Source: Marinobacter sp.
GTDB lineage: Bacteria; Pseudomonadota; Gammaproteobacteria; Pseudomonadales; Oleiphilaceae
NCBI GenBank assembly: GCA_017643965.1
Contig: JAEPMM010000129.1
Location: forward strand, 1-8,302
Direction: 5' to 3'
DNA: 8,302 nt
Shown here: one piece after another, positions 1 through 6,600 of the stretch
Layout of the letters: every line of letters begins with the position of its first letter
How positions within the stretch are numbered: the stretch's first letter is position 1
Program-made: the position numbers and the translations under genes
Notes under the pieces: model-generated
The model's input: only the letters and a program-made list of their open reading frames with translations
Told to the model about the DNA's origin: nothing
Database searches by the model: none

Positions 1-168
1 GATCAACACCCACTTGAAGTAAGAAACAACCGAGCGGATGGCATCCTGGGAACGAATAGGAAACCCCTGAAGCGGGAACGGCGTCTGGTGACATGGCCGG
101 TCCAGATCGGACACAAACATGCCGATTTCCAGATCTTGTACGGCGATTTTCTTCTGACGAACGCCCAC
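1..168 (-). CDS. HD-GYP-type c-di-GMP phosphodiesterase, N-terminal fragment (DUF3391 domain)
   Basis: Only the first 56 codons are in the window; the gene continues past position 1. The peptide begins VGVRQKKIAVQDLEIGMFVS and continues with LDRP, then TPFPLQGFPIRSQ. This matches the DUF3391 module found at the N-terminus of many gammaproteobacterial HD-GYP proteins, which hydrolyse cyclic di-GMP in the cytoplasm. The catalytic HD-GYP domain itself is not visible, so the enzymatic role is inferred from the usual domain pairing. I chose the GTG at 168 because a GAGGTG ribosome-binding site (173-178) sits 4 bases upstream and because the family motif starts immediately after it; the next in-frame ATG (codon 17) would cut into the conserved GMFVSDLDRP segment. 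A PilZ-domain gene lies about 840 bases upstream on the same strand, which fits a c-di-GMP neighbourhood. Confidence 0.8.
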   Translation of the reverse strand, partial: MGVRQKKIAVQDLEIGMFVSDLDRPCHQTPFPLQGFPIRSQDAIRSVVSYFKWVLI

Positions 169-343
169 GGTGCACCTCAATTTTTACAGCAATCGATGCT
201 GACTATTTTGACGGCTCCAACGATAGAGTCCATTACATATTTGTAGTCCAAAGTAACCCGAAAGCAACAGGGCGTAACGATAGCTATCATGGAGAAACAA
301 AATGTAGCAACGTGACGTGACGCACACTTCTGGACCAAAAGTG
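169..343. other. Intergenic region with repeats, no gene
   Basis: This stretch separates the lipoprotein gene from the downstream HD-GYP gene, both on the minus strand. I see no credible coding sequence or RNA gene. It holds a perfect 10-base palindrome GATAGCTATC (279-288), the 8-base direct repeat AACGATAG (219-226 and 276-283), and the left part of an interrupted inverted repeat that runs into the end of the lipoprotein gene. It should contain the promoter for the HD-GYP gene, but I could not identify convincing -35 and -10 boxes. Confidence 0.5.
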
Positions 344-357
344 TCACTCTGCGTCAC
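317..357. repeat. Interrupted inverted repeat at the 3' end of the lipoprotein gene
   Basis: Two consecutive arms, GTGACGC (317-323) and ACACTT (324-329), pair with AAGTGT (339-344) and GCGTCAC (351-357). The loop is 9 bases (330-338) and there is a 6-base bulge, CACTCT (345-350), on one side. The structure spans the stop codon of the lipoprotein gene (344-346). A competing fold pairs GTGAC (317-321) with GTCAC (343-347). It could act as a weak terminator or an RNA-protecting 3' hairpin for the minus-strand transcript, but no T-tract follows, so it is not a standard intrinsic terminator. Confidence 0.45.
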
Positions 358-937
358 ACACCGAGTCGTCCATGGCGGGCGGGCGCCCATTCAGCGCGCC
401 TCGCGGCGCTTTGCGGATATAGACCTTATAGGGCACCACCGAGGCGCGGAGGTAATCGATGTTCTCTTCTTCATCGCCTGCCTGGCGGCGGCTGCTCACC
501 GGCTGACAGGACACCAGCAGGGTCATGGACGGGCCAATATCGGTCACCTTCGACAGGCCGTCTCCGGGATCCACGGACAGGCACACATCGGCCTCTCCTG
601 CCGGCTGACCGGTGGCCGCGATCAGGTCCTGCCCTGGCTGCCCACAGGCGCGGATACCGTCACCACAATTGGCCGGATTACGATGGGAATCATCGGTCAG
701 GCGCCAGGCGCGCTCGCTGCACTGAGTGGCCACCCGGATCGGCGTGGACTGGTTGTCTTTCACCCACCAGCCGGGGTATTCCGCTGTTTGCCAGCTCACC
801 ATCACCTGCCGCGTCTCGCCCGCGGAATTCTCCGCCGGGAACGCACCATAGTGACTGTAATAGGAGGCACATCCGTTCAGAGCGGCAACAACTAAGAAGA
901 GAGACAGGCGCAGAGTTAACGGGCGAAAACGATTCAT
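344..937 (-). CDS. Putative cysteine-rich lipoprotein, function unknown
   Basis: A 197-residue protein that I do not recognise as a named family. The N-terminus is a lipoprotein signal peptide: basic residues (MNRFRPLTLR), a hydrophobic core (LSLFLVVAAL), then a lipobox-like L-N-G-C with the acylated cysteine at residue 23. The residue after it is Ala, not Asp, which favours outer-membrane sorting under the E. coli rule. The mature part has six further cysteines (73, 91, 98, 119, 144, 194), an even number that suggests up to three disulfides in the periplasm. There is an acidic stretch, DEEEN (155-159), and a short hydrophobic segment VTDIGPSMTLLVS (131-143) that may be a beta strand. The ATG at 937 is chosen because it gives a complete signal peptide; its ribosome-binding site is weak. 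The gene starts 71 bases downstream of the PilZ stop codon, on the same strand, so co-transcription is possible. Confidence 0.75.
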   Translation of the reverse strand: MNRFRPLTLRLSLFLVVAALNGCASYYSHYGAFPAENSAGETRQVMVSWQTAEYPGWWVKDNQSTPIRVATQCSERAWRLTDDSHRNPANCGDGIRACGQPGQDLIAATGQPAGEADVCLSVDPGDGLSKVTDIGPSMTLLVSCQPVSSRRQAGDEEENIDYLRASVVPYKVYIRKAPRGALNGRPPAMDDSVCDAE

Positions 938-1008
938 GTGGGAGCTTCACGGCTTGAAAATGACGGATCAGTAACGGCTATTATCCACAGCCGTGGCCGG
1001 GAAACCGT

Positions 1009-1281
1009 TTATTGATCCGCAAATTGCAGACCGAAACCGTCGTTGGTCTTGCGCACCACCACCATTTCCAGCACCGGCGCCGGTACCGGCAATCCCTGCA
1101 CCTGGACTTGCACACGGTCTCCGATCGCAGGCTCGAACGGATCGCTCTCCACCACGATGAAGATGCCGCCGTCGGAAATGTCCCGTGTTGAAAACAGGAA
1201 TTCCCCAAGGGTGGCGTGCTCCACCTTCACTTTCGCACTCAAAGCGGTGCGACTGTGTTCTCTGCGATCGTTGCCATCCAT
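1009..1281 (-). CDS. Single-domain PilZ protein (c-di-GMP receptor)
   Basis: A 90-residue cytoplasmic protein that is almost entirely one PilZ domain. Both ligand-binding signatures are visible: RxxxR as R7-E-H-S-R11 and D/NxSxxG as D34-I-S-D-G-G39. The C-terminal strand VVVRKTNDGFGLQFA is also typical of the family. PilZ proteins bind cyclic di-GMP and pass the signal to motility, adhesion or polysaccharide machinery; the partner here is unknown. Two starts are possible: ATG at 1281, preceded by AGGG 3 bases upstream, and an in-frame GTG at 1296 adding five residues with no clear ribosome-binding site. I prefer ATG 1281 because the protein then starts just before the RxxxR motif, as in short PilZ proteins. 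It is divergent from the iron-binding protein gene and on the same strand as the lipoprotein and HD-GYP genes. Confidence 0.85.
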   Translation of the reverse strand: MDGNDRREHSRTALSAKVKVEHATLGEFLFSTRDISDGGIFIVVESDPFEPAIGDRVQVQVQGLPVPAPVLEMVVVRKTNDGFGLQFADQ

Positions 1282-1366
1282 AAACCCTGAACCCACCGCT
1301 TTTTTGCATAGTTTTTAGTGTCTTCCGAAGCATAGCACCATTTTAGGCAAAATCGGCAACGGCACC

Positions 1367-1395
1367 TTGACATGATCGCTAACACAAATGAGAAT
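1367..1395 (+). promoter_or_regulatory. Sigma-70-type promoter for the iron-binding protein gene
   Basis: A perfect -35 hexamer TTGACA (1367-1372) is followed by an exact 17-base spacer and GAGAAT (1390-1395), which matches the -10 consensus at four of six positions. Predicted transcription start is near 1402, giving a leader of about 68 bases before the ATG at 1470. The -10 box lies inside the Fur-box-like sequence, the arrangement expected for iron repression. Confidence 0.6.
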
Positions 1396-1402
1396 AGTTG
1401 CT
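1384..1402 (+). promoter_or_regulatory. Probable Fur box overlapping the -10 element
   Basis: The sequence contains AAATGAGAATAGTT (1386-1399), which matches the left half and centre of the classical 19-base Fur consensus; aligned over 1384-1402 about 10 of 19 positions agree, with the right half poorly conserved. Its position over the -10 box and in front of a ferric-iron-binding protein gene is what makes the call plausible. A GTTATC element at 1412-1417 could extend the site. Fur binding is inferred, not shown. Confidence 0.5.
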
Positions 1403-1469
1403 GTTTTTAATGTTATCGCCTGTCATCAAGGCGAAAACGCAACCATCTGCCACAAAAAGGACACACGCT

Positions 1470-2486
1470 ATGCGAATGAAACTGGCTGCCGCCACTGCAA
1501 TGGCCCTGTCTGTAATGCCCCTGAGCGCTTCCGCCGACGGCGAAGTCAACATCTACTCCTACCGTCAGGCGTACCTGCTGGAGCCGCTGCTGAACGCGTT
1601 TGAACAGGAAACCGGCATCAAGGCCAACGTGGTCTTCGCCAAGCAGGGTCTGGCAGAGCGTCTTGAGCGCGAAGGCCGCAACAGCCCCGCCGACGTTGTC
1701 ATGACCGTCGACATTTCCCGCATCAACGAGCTGGTTGAGCGCGACCTGGTTGCCGCCGTGGACAGCGACACCCTGGCAGACAACATTCCGGAAAACCTGC
1801 GTCATCCTGAAGGCAAATGGTTTGCACTGACTACCCGTGGCCGTCTGATCTTCACCTCCAACGAGCGTGTGGAAGAAGGTGAGATCACCACGTACGAAGA
1901 ACTGGCCGACGACAAGTGGAATGACCGCATCTGCACCCGTAGCGGCAAGCACCCTTACAACATCGCCCTGATCTCCTCGATGATTGCTCACCACGGTGAG
2001 GAAAAAACCGAAGAGTGGCTGGAAGGCGTGAAAGACAACCTGGCCCGCAAGCCCCAGGGTGGCGACCGTGACCAGATCAAGGCCATCTCCGAGGGCGTGT
2101 GCGACATCGCCATCGGTAACAGCTACTACTACGGCAATATGCTGAACGACGAGAACCAGCGCCCGGCCGCTGAAGCGGTTCGCCTGGTCTTCCCGAACGC
2201 GGATGATCGCGGCACCCACGTCAACATCAGTGGCATCTCGCTGACCAAGAGCGCGCCGAACCGTGACAACGCCGTACGCCTGATGGAGTTCCTGTCCACA
2301 GACGAGGCCCAGCGTATTTACGCCGAAGCCAACACCGAATACCCGGCCAACCCGGATGTTCAGCCTTCCGGCCTGGTTGCCGAATGGGGCGAAATCAACC
2401 CGGACGACCTGTCACTGCAGGAAATTGCGAACAACCGCGATGCCGCTGTGAAGCTGGTTGACCGTGTGGATTACGACGGCGAGTAA
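1470..2486 (+). CDS. fbpA: Periplasmic iron(III)-binding protein of an ABC importer (FbpA/FutA class)
   Basis: A 338-residue solute-binding protein that captures ferric iron in the periplasm and delivers it to the inner-membrane permease encoded next. Residues 1-22 form a Sec signal peptide with an A-S-A cleavage site before DGEVNIYSYRQ. The mature protein has the transferrin-like type II binding fold features of the FutA/FbpA group: N-terminal YSYR (Y29, Y31), a tyrosine in KHPYN (Y163), and a SYYYG cluster (Y219-Y221), which together would supply the metal-coordinating tyrosines. Two cysteines (155 and 211) could form a disulfide. The ATG at 1470 is chosen over an upstream in-frame ATG because AAGGA (1457-1461) lies 8 bases before it and the signal peptide starts there. 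The gene has its own Fur-like promoter and is followed by a strong terminator. The symbol is by family; FutA-type numbering of ligands is inferred. Confidence 0.88.
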   Translation: MRMKLAAATAMALSVMPLSASADGEVNIYSYRQAYLLEPLLNAFEQETGIKANVVFAKQGLAERLEREGRNSPADVVMTVDISRINELVERDLVAAVDSDTLADNIPENLRHPEGKWFALTTRGRLIFTSNERVEEGEITTYEELADDKWNDRICTRSGKHPYNIALISSMIAHHGEEKTEEWLEGVKDNLARKPQGGDRDQIKAISEGVCDIAIGNSYYYGNMLNDENQRPAAEAVRLVFPNADDRGTHVNISGISLTKSAPNRDNAVRLMEFLSTDEAQRIYAEANTEYPANPDVQPSGLVAEWGEINPDDLSLQEIANNRDAAVKLVDRVDYDGE

Positions 2487-2502
2487 AACCGCCGCGAACG
2501 AG

Positions 2503-2530
2503 AAAGGGTGGGCTTTGCCCACCCTTTTTA
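2503..2530 (+). terminator. Intrinsic terminator or attenuator between the iron-binding protein and permease genes
   Basis: An 11-base-pair perfect stem, AAAGGGTGGGC (2503-2513) with GCCCACCCTTT (2517-2527), closes a TTT loop, and the run of T continues to 2529. It begins 16 bases after the stop codon. It should stop most transcripts after the binding-protein gene, allowing binding protein to be made in excess over the permease. Confidence 0.88.
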
Positions 2531-2532
2531 GT

Positions 2533-2561
2533 TTGCAGCAGCCCGCCCGGGTGACTAGAAT
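2533..2561 (+). promoter_or_regulatory. Possible promoter for the iron permease gene
   Basis: TTGCAG (2533-2538, three of six to the -35 consensus) and TAGAAT (2556-2561, five of six to the -10 consensus) are separated by exactly 17 bases, directly after the terminator. No Fur-box-like sequence is evident here. The -35 is weak, so this is tentative. Confidence 0.4.
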
Positions 2562-2594
2562 CGGATCTCTTTTTTTGAACCCCAAAGGACCAAC

Positions 2595-4283
2595 ATGAGC
2601 GAGGCAGTAACCAGCGGTGCTCCAGGGCTGACACAGCCCCTGCTGGCGAAGCGTACCTCCAAGCGCTGGTTGATCTCCGCAGCGCTCACCACCGCCATCG
2701 TGGCACTACCGGTTCTTTCGGTCATTTTCCTGGCCTTCTTCCCCGAAGAAAACATCTGGCCCCATCTGCTCGACACCACCCTGCCCCGCTACCTGACCAC
2801 CACCATCAAACTGATGCTGGGTGTTGCCGGCATTACCCTGGTCATCGGTCTGGCCACGGCATGGGCCGTCACCATGTGTGAATTCCCCGGCAGGCGGTTT
2901 TTCGAGTGGGCCATGCTGTTGCCCTTTGCGGTACCGGCGTACGTGATCGCCTATGTCTACACCAGCCTGCTGGATTACGCCGGCCCCGTGCAGATCACCC
3001 TGCGGGAATGGTTCGGCTGGACCAGCGCCCAGGACTACTGGTTCCCGGAGATCCGCACCCTGGAGGGCGCCACCCTGATGATCGGCCTGGTGCTCTACCC
3101 CTACGTTTACCTGTTGGCGCGAGCGGCTTTCCTGGAGCAGTCGCCATCCCTGTTTGCGGTCAGCCGCAGCCTGGGCCACTCCGCCATCAGCACCTTCTTC
3201 CGCATTGTGCTGCCCATCGCCCGACCCGCCATCGCCGTGGGCCTGTCGCTGGTGCTGATGGAAACCCTGAACGATTTCGGCACCGTGGACTTCTTCGCGG
3301 TGCAAACGCTCACCGCCGGCCTGTTCGACACCTGGATGAATCTGGGCAACCTCGGCGGTGCCGCACAGATTGCCTCCACCATGCTGATGTTCATGGTGAT
3401 CCTGGTCACCCTGGAGCGCTATTCACGCCGGCGCCAGCAACAGTTTGCGGCACGGGACAACCGCGACCCCATCCGCCGCTTTACCATGTCGATGCCGCGC
3501 CAGCTGATCTGTGTGGCGGTGTGCGCCGTCCCGGTGATTCTCGGCTTTGTGATCCCCGCCATCACCCTCGGCCAGTTCGCGTGGGAATACTTTGATGAAA
3601 GCTGGAACTCCACGTTCTTCCGCAACACCCTGAACAGCCTGTTCCTGTCTGGCACCGCTGCGTTCACCACCCTGCTGATCGGCGTCACCCTGGCCTACAG
3701 CCGCCGTTTGCACAACACCCGTGGCATGCAGATCATGATGCGCCTCTCCAGCCTCGGCTACGCCATGCCCGGCGCGGTACTGGCCGTGGGTGTGATCATT
3801 CCGCTGGCAGGTTTCGACAACTGGCTGGACTCGGTAATGCGCAACACCTTCAACGTCAGTACCGGCCTGTTGCTGAGCGGCTCGGCCTTTGCCCTGGTGT
3901 TTGCCTATACCGTGCGTTTCCTGGCGGTGTCCGCCGGCAGCGTGGAGAGTGCGCTGCAGAAGATCACCCCGAGCATGGATATGGCGTCACGCTCGCTGGG
4001 TCATTCGCCGGGTAACACGCTGGTGAAAGTACACCTGCCCATGCTGCGGGGCACGCTGCTGACCGCCGCTCTGGTGGTGTTCGTGGATTGCATGAAGGAG
4101 TTGCCGGCCACGTTGATTCTGCGCCCGTTCAATTTCGATACGCTGGCAACCTATGTGTACCAGTTTGCCTCGGACGAGCAGCTGGCGCAGAGCGCCCTGC
4201 CGGCGCTGGTGATTGTGTTGGCTGGGATTGTGCCCATCATCCTGATGAGCCGTTCCATTTCCGGTAGCCGCAGTATCGCCTGA
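2595..4283 (+). CDS. fbpB: Iron(III) ABC transporter permease, fused two-domain (FbpB class)
   Basis: A 562-residue inner-membrane permease made of two binding-protein-dependent transport domains in one chain, as in FbpB/SfuB-type ferric iron importers. Each half has an EAA-type cytoplasmic loop that docks the ATPase: AVSRSLGHSAISTFF...LP (188-207) and MASRSLGHSPGNTLVKV..LP (463-482). Hydrophobic segments are visible at about 26-48, 72-93, 103-125, 157-178, 211-225, 256-272, then 303-325, 346-366, 385-405, 422-446, 486-500 and 534-550, consistent with about six helices per half. The charged linker ERYSRRRQQQFAARDNRDPIRR (split, 274-295) joins the halves. Start ATG 2595 follows AAAGGA (2584-2589) at 5 bases. 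The first gene downstream is convergent and only 18 bases away, so no ATPase subunit is encoded in this operon; it must be supplied from elsewhere. Confidence 0.9.
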   Translation: MSEAVTSGAPGLTQPLLAKRTSKRWLISAALTTAIVALPVLSVIFLAFFPEENIWPHLLDTTLPRYLTTTIKLMLGVAGITLVIGLATAWAVTMCEFPGRRFFEWAMLLPFAVPAYVIAYVYTSLLDYAGPVQITLREWFGWTSAQDYWFPEIRTLEGATLMIGLVLYPYVYLLARAAFLEQSPSLFAVSRSLGHSAISTFFRIVLPIARPAIAVGLSLVLMETLNDFGTVDFFAVQTLTAGLFDTWMNLGNLGGAAQIASTMLMFMVILVTLERYSRRRQQQFAARDNRDPIRRFTMSMPRQLICVAVCAVPVILGFVIPAITLGQFAWEYFDESWNSTFFRNTLNSLFLSGTAAFTTLLIGVTLAYSRRLHNTRGMQIMMRLSSLGYAMPGAVLAVGVIIPLAGFDNWLDSVMRNTFNVSTGLLLSGSAFALVFAYTVRFLAVSAGSVESALQKITPSMDMASRSLGHSPGNTLVKVHLPMLRGTLLTAALVVFVDCMKELPATLILRPFNFDTLATYVYQFASDEQLAQSALPALVIVLAGIVPIILMSRSISGSRSIA

Positions 4284-4301
4284 GGCAGCCGATAGCGGCA
4301 C

Positions 4302-4786
4302 TCAGAGCACCGGGCGGGATTCCGTATCCTGAACCACGAAACGGCCCTGGAAGGTGGCAACCGGCGCCCCACGGGGCTCCATGGTGGGCTCACCGCAATA
4401 CACATCGGCATGCAACGCCAGCCGGCCCTTGCCGTGGCGCGCCAGGCTCTTGCGGAACCGGTCCGGCACCTCACCGGCCGGCAGCCGGCACAGCGCGTAG
4501 AAATTCCCCTCCACCGGCGTCAGGTAATCGATGCTGCCGCTTTGCACCACCACATTCCCTGTCAGGCCCATGTCGGCAATGGCCAGCTCGATCAGACCCC
4601 AGGCCGAGGTCACCGCCAACGAATACACGCTGCCACCAAACCCGGTGCCCTGATGGTTGTGATTGGGCTCCAGCGGCGCGCTGACCAGCAGCGCCCGGCC
4701 ATCGTATTCGAGCACTTCAATCCCAGTGCACGGGTGATCGGAATAGCGTCGTGAATGCGTTTCTGGAAACGGCCTAATTGCGTCAT
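4302..4786 (-). pseudogene. Frameshifted hotdog thioesterase (YiiD C-terminal domain family)
   Basis: The intact protein would be about 161 residues of a YiiD_C-type hotdog fold, a family of putative acyl-CoA or acyl-ACP thioesterases. The natural start is the ATG at 4786, preceded by a perfect AGGAGG (4791-4796) at 4 bases; it encodes MTQLGRFQKRIHDAIPITRA then LG, the usual family N-terminus. After this the reading frame breaks: the conserved continuation IEVLEYDGRALLVSAP, the core motif N-H-N-H-Q-G-T-G-F-G-G (about 42-52) and the rest to the stop at 4302 lie in another frame. Restoring one base in the GGATT at about 4720-4724 (reading GGN ATT) joins the two parts exactly. Read without repair, the downstream frame opens at ATG 4808 with an unrelated N-terminus (MSRIRRDYDAIRPFPE...), so automated annotation may call an intact 168-residue protein at 4302-4808. 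The cause is either a real mutation or a sequencing error. Confidence 0.8.
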
Positions 4787-4789
4787 AGT

Positions 4790-4796
4790 CCCTCCT
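4790..4796 (-). promoter_or_regulatory. Strong ribosome-binding site deciding the thioesterase start
   Basis: AGGAGGG on the minus strand sits 3 bases upstream of the ATG at 4786. This strength argues that translation initiates at 4786, in the frame of the MTQLGRF peptide, and not at the ATG at 4808 that opens the downstream frame. Confidence 0.7.
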
Positions 4797-4869
4797 GATA
4801 CGTGACATTTTAATTCGACGGCCCGGATCGCCCTATGCGACTTATGTAGGCATTGTGTGACCAAACGCA

Positions 4870-4896
4870 AAAGACCCGGACAGGGTCCGGGTCTTT
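4870..4896 (-). terminator. Intrinsic terminator of the acyl-CoA synthetase gene
   Basis: A 12-base-pair perfect stem, AAAGACCCGGAC (4870-4881) with GTCCGGGTCTTT (4885-4896), closes a 3-base loop. On the minus strand the hairpin ends in TCTTTTGCG, a short T-tract, about 40 bases after the synthetase stop codon. It separates the synthetase from the thioesterase gene downstream on the same strand. The symmetric stem could also work weakly on the plus strand. Confidence 0.8.
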
Positions 4897-4932
4897 GGGT
4901 TCACCACCGGTCACAGTGGCTGTCCGTGAGGC

Positions 4933-6600
4933 TTACTGCCAGATCACCGGCTGACGCTTGGCGTACCAGCTGTCGACCTTTTCCTGGTAGGCATCCTCTA
5001 CCACGTTACGCTTCAGCTTCAGGGTGGGTGTCAGGAAGCTGTTCTCGATGGACCACTCGTCGCTGACCACGGTAATGAACGCCAGTTGCTCGTGGGGATC
5101 CACGGTCTTGTTCACATCGGTGATCAGCTTCTTGAAGCTTTCCTCGATTTCCTTGCGGAAGGCTTCGTCGGCCATCTTCGGGCGGATTTCCTCGCCCAGC
5201 ATCACCAGCGCGTGGGGCTGGGTCTGGTTGGCACCGGACACACACACCATCTCGATGGCATCGTGGGACATCAGGCGGTTCTCGATCGGCGCGGGCGCAA
5301 TGTACTTGCCCTTGCTGGTCTTGAAGATTTCCTTGATGCGGCCCGTCAGCTTCAGGCGGCCCATTTCATCAATCTCGCCCTTGTCACCGGTTTTCAGGAA
5401 ACCGTCTTCGGTGAAGGCTTCGCGGGTTTTCTCCTCGTCCTTGTAGTAGCCCATCATGGTGGCCGGGCTCTTGACCAGCACTTCGCCCTGCTCGCTGATC
5501 TTCACTTCCACACCCGGCGCCGCCTCACCCACGTAACCGGTGCGGGAGCGGCCCGGCTTGTTCATGTGTGAATAGGCAAAGTTCTCGGACATGCCGTAAC
5601 CCTCGAGCAGTTCGAGCCCCAGGTTGCGGTACCAGTCGAGCACGTCGCTGGACAAAGGCGCCGAGCCGCTGCCGGCCAGCTTCACTTTGCTCAGGCCAAG
5701 ACCTTTGAGAATCTTCTTTTTAATCAGACCCCTTACAACAGGAATCTTCAGCAGTTTATCAAGTTTCTGCTTGGGCAGTTTCTGCAACACACCGTGCTGG
5801 AACTTCACCCACAGCCGCGGCACCGACAGGAACAGCGTCGGTTCGGCCCGCTGCAAATCCTGCACGAAGGTGTCCAGGGATTCCGCAAAGTACAGCTCGA
5901 AACCGGTGTACACCGAACCCAGCTCAACGAACGTACGCTCGAACACGTGGGCCAGCGGCAGGTAGGACAGCATGCGCTCTTCAGAGCCCACACCCAGCAC
6001 CTGGGTGCCGCCGGCGGCGGCAAACGCCATGTTGTTGAAGCTCAGCATCACGCCCTTGGGGCGACCGGTGCTGCCAGAGGTGTACACGATGGTGGCCAGC
6101 TCGTCAGCTTCCCGCTTGGTGTTTTCTTCCATGGGCGGATACTTGGCGACCAGGTCATCCCAGGTTTCGAAATCGTTGGGCGGGCTCAGCGGGTAGGACA
6201 CGCAGCGCATGGTCTCGGGCACGCCCGGCTTCATCATGTCCCAGTCGTCCAGCTTGCCCACAAACAGCAGCTCGCATTCACTGTGCTCAAGAATGTAGCG
6301 CACGGTGTCGGCATTCAACGTGGGATACAGCGGCACGGAAATATGGCCGGCCATCCAGATTGCCCAGTCCGACATGATCCACTGGGCGCAGTTCTTGGAG
6401 ATGATACCTATCCGGCTTTTTTCCGGCAGGTTGAGAGACTTGAGGTAAGACGCCATCCGGCGGGCTTCGTCAACGGCCCGATTCCAGGTGTACTCCACGA
6501 CTTTTCCATTGCCAATCGGCTGGGTCATGTACAGGGAATCGCCTTTGGCTTTTTCCCAGTGATAGACCATATCCAGTGGAAGTTTGTTCGTTGTGTCCAT
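4933..6600 (-). CDS. Long-chain acyl-CoA synthetase (AMP-dependent fatty acid:CoA ligase)
   Basis: A 555-residue adenylate-forming enzyme that activates fatty acids with ATP to acyl-AMP and transfers the acyl group to CoA, feeding beta-oxidation or lipid synthesis. The signature motifs are in order: the ATP-binding loop YTSGSTGRPKG (173-183), PLAHVFER (215-222), the GYGMSE motif (334-339), TGDKGEID (404-411), the hinge and signature region GRIKEIFKTSKGKYIAP (420-436), and the C-terminal catalytic-lysine segment TPTLKLKR (524-531). No membrane segment or signal peptide is present, so it is cytosolic or peripherally membrane-bound. The style (YTSGSTGRPKGVMLSF, FKTSKGKYIAPAPIE) resembles the FAA1/FadD15-like group of long-chain ligases; exact chain length preference cannot be read. 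Start ATG 6600 is preceded by AAGGAAAGG at about 4 bases; the frame stays open far upstream but without protein-like sequence. The gene is divergent from the TrpX-like gene. Confidence 0.9.
   Translation of the reverse strand: MDTTNKLPLDMVYHWEKAKGDSLYMTQPIGNGKVVEYTWNRAVDEARRMASYLKSLNLPEKSRIGIISKNCAQWIMSDWAIWMAGHISVPLYPTLNADTVRYILEHSECELLFVGKLDDWDMMKPGVPETMRCVSYPLSPPNDFETWDDLVAKYPPMEENTKREADELATIVYTSGSTGRPKGVMLSFNNMAFAAAGGTQVLGVGSEERMLSYLPLAHVFERTFVELGSVYTGFELYFAESLDTFVQDLQRAEPTLFLSVPRLWVKFQHGVLQKLPKQKLDKLLKIPVVRGLIKKKILKGLGLSKVKLAGSGSAPLSSDVLDWYRNLGLELLEGYGMSENFAYSHMNKPGRSRTGYVGEAAPGVEVKISEQGEVLVKSPATMMGYYKDEEKTREAFTEDGFLKTGDKGEIDEMGRLKLTGRIKEIFKTSKGKYIAPAPIENRLMSHDAIEMVCVSGANQTQPHALVMLGEEIRPKMADEAFRKEIEESFKKLITDVNKTVDPHEQLAFITVVSDEWSIENSFLTPTLKLKRNVVEDAYQEKVDSWYAKRQPVIWQ

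Noticed and set aside
276..290. GATAGCTATC palindrome as an operator
   Set aside because: A 10-base palindrome can easily occur by chance in this AT-richer gap, and it is not positioned relative to a recognisable promoter; recorded only as part of the intergenic description.
317..895. A 192-codon plus-strand open frame over the lipoprotein gene
   Set aside because: No ribosome-binding site or recognisable domain; the minus-strand product has a clear lipoprotein signal, which decides the strand.
968..1333. A 121-codon minus-strand frame starting upstream of the PilZ gene
   Set aside because: It overlaps the PilZ gene in another frame and its translation is Arg/Cys/Gly-rich shadow sequence, whereas the PilZ frame carries both c-di-GMP-binding motifs.
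1413..2219. A 268-codon open frame antisense to the iron-binding protein gene
   Set aside because: It mirrors the codon pattern of the real gene, gives a Val/Gly/Asp-rich translation without motifs, and lies wholly within a well-supported CDS.
4716..4730. Programmed ribosomal frameshift in the thioesterase
   Set aside because: The codons CTG GGA TTG do not form a slippery heptamer and no downstream stimulatory structure is obvious.
4302..4808. Thioesterase read as an intact 168-residue protein from ATG 4808
   Set aside because: Its first 29 residues do not resemble the family and have no ribosome-binding site, while the true family N-terminus lies in the other frame behind AGGAGG.
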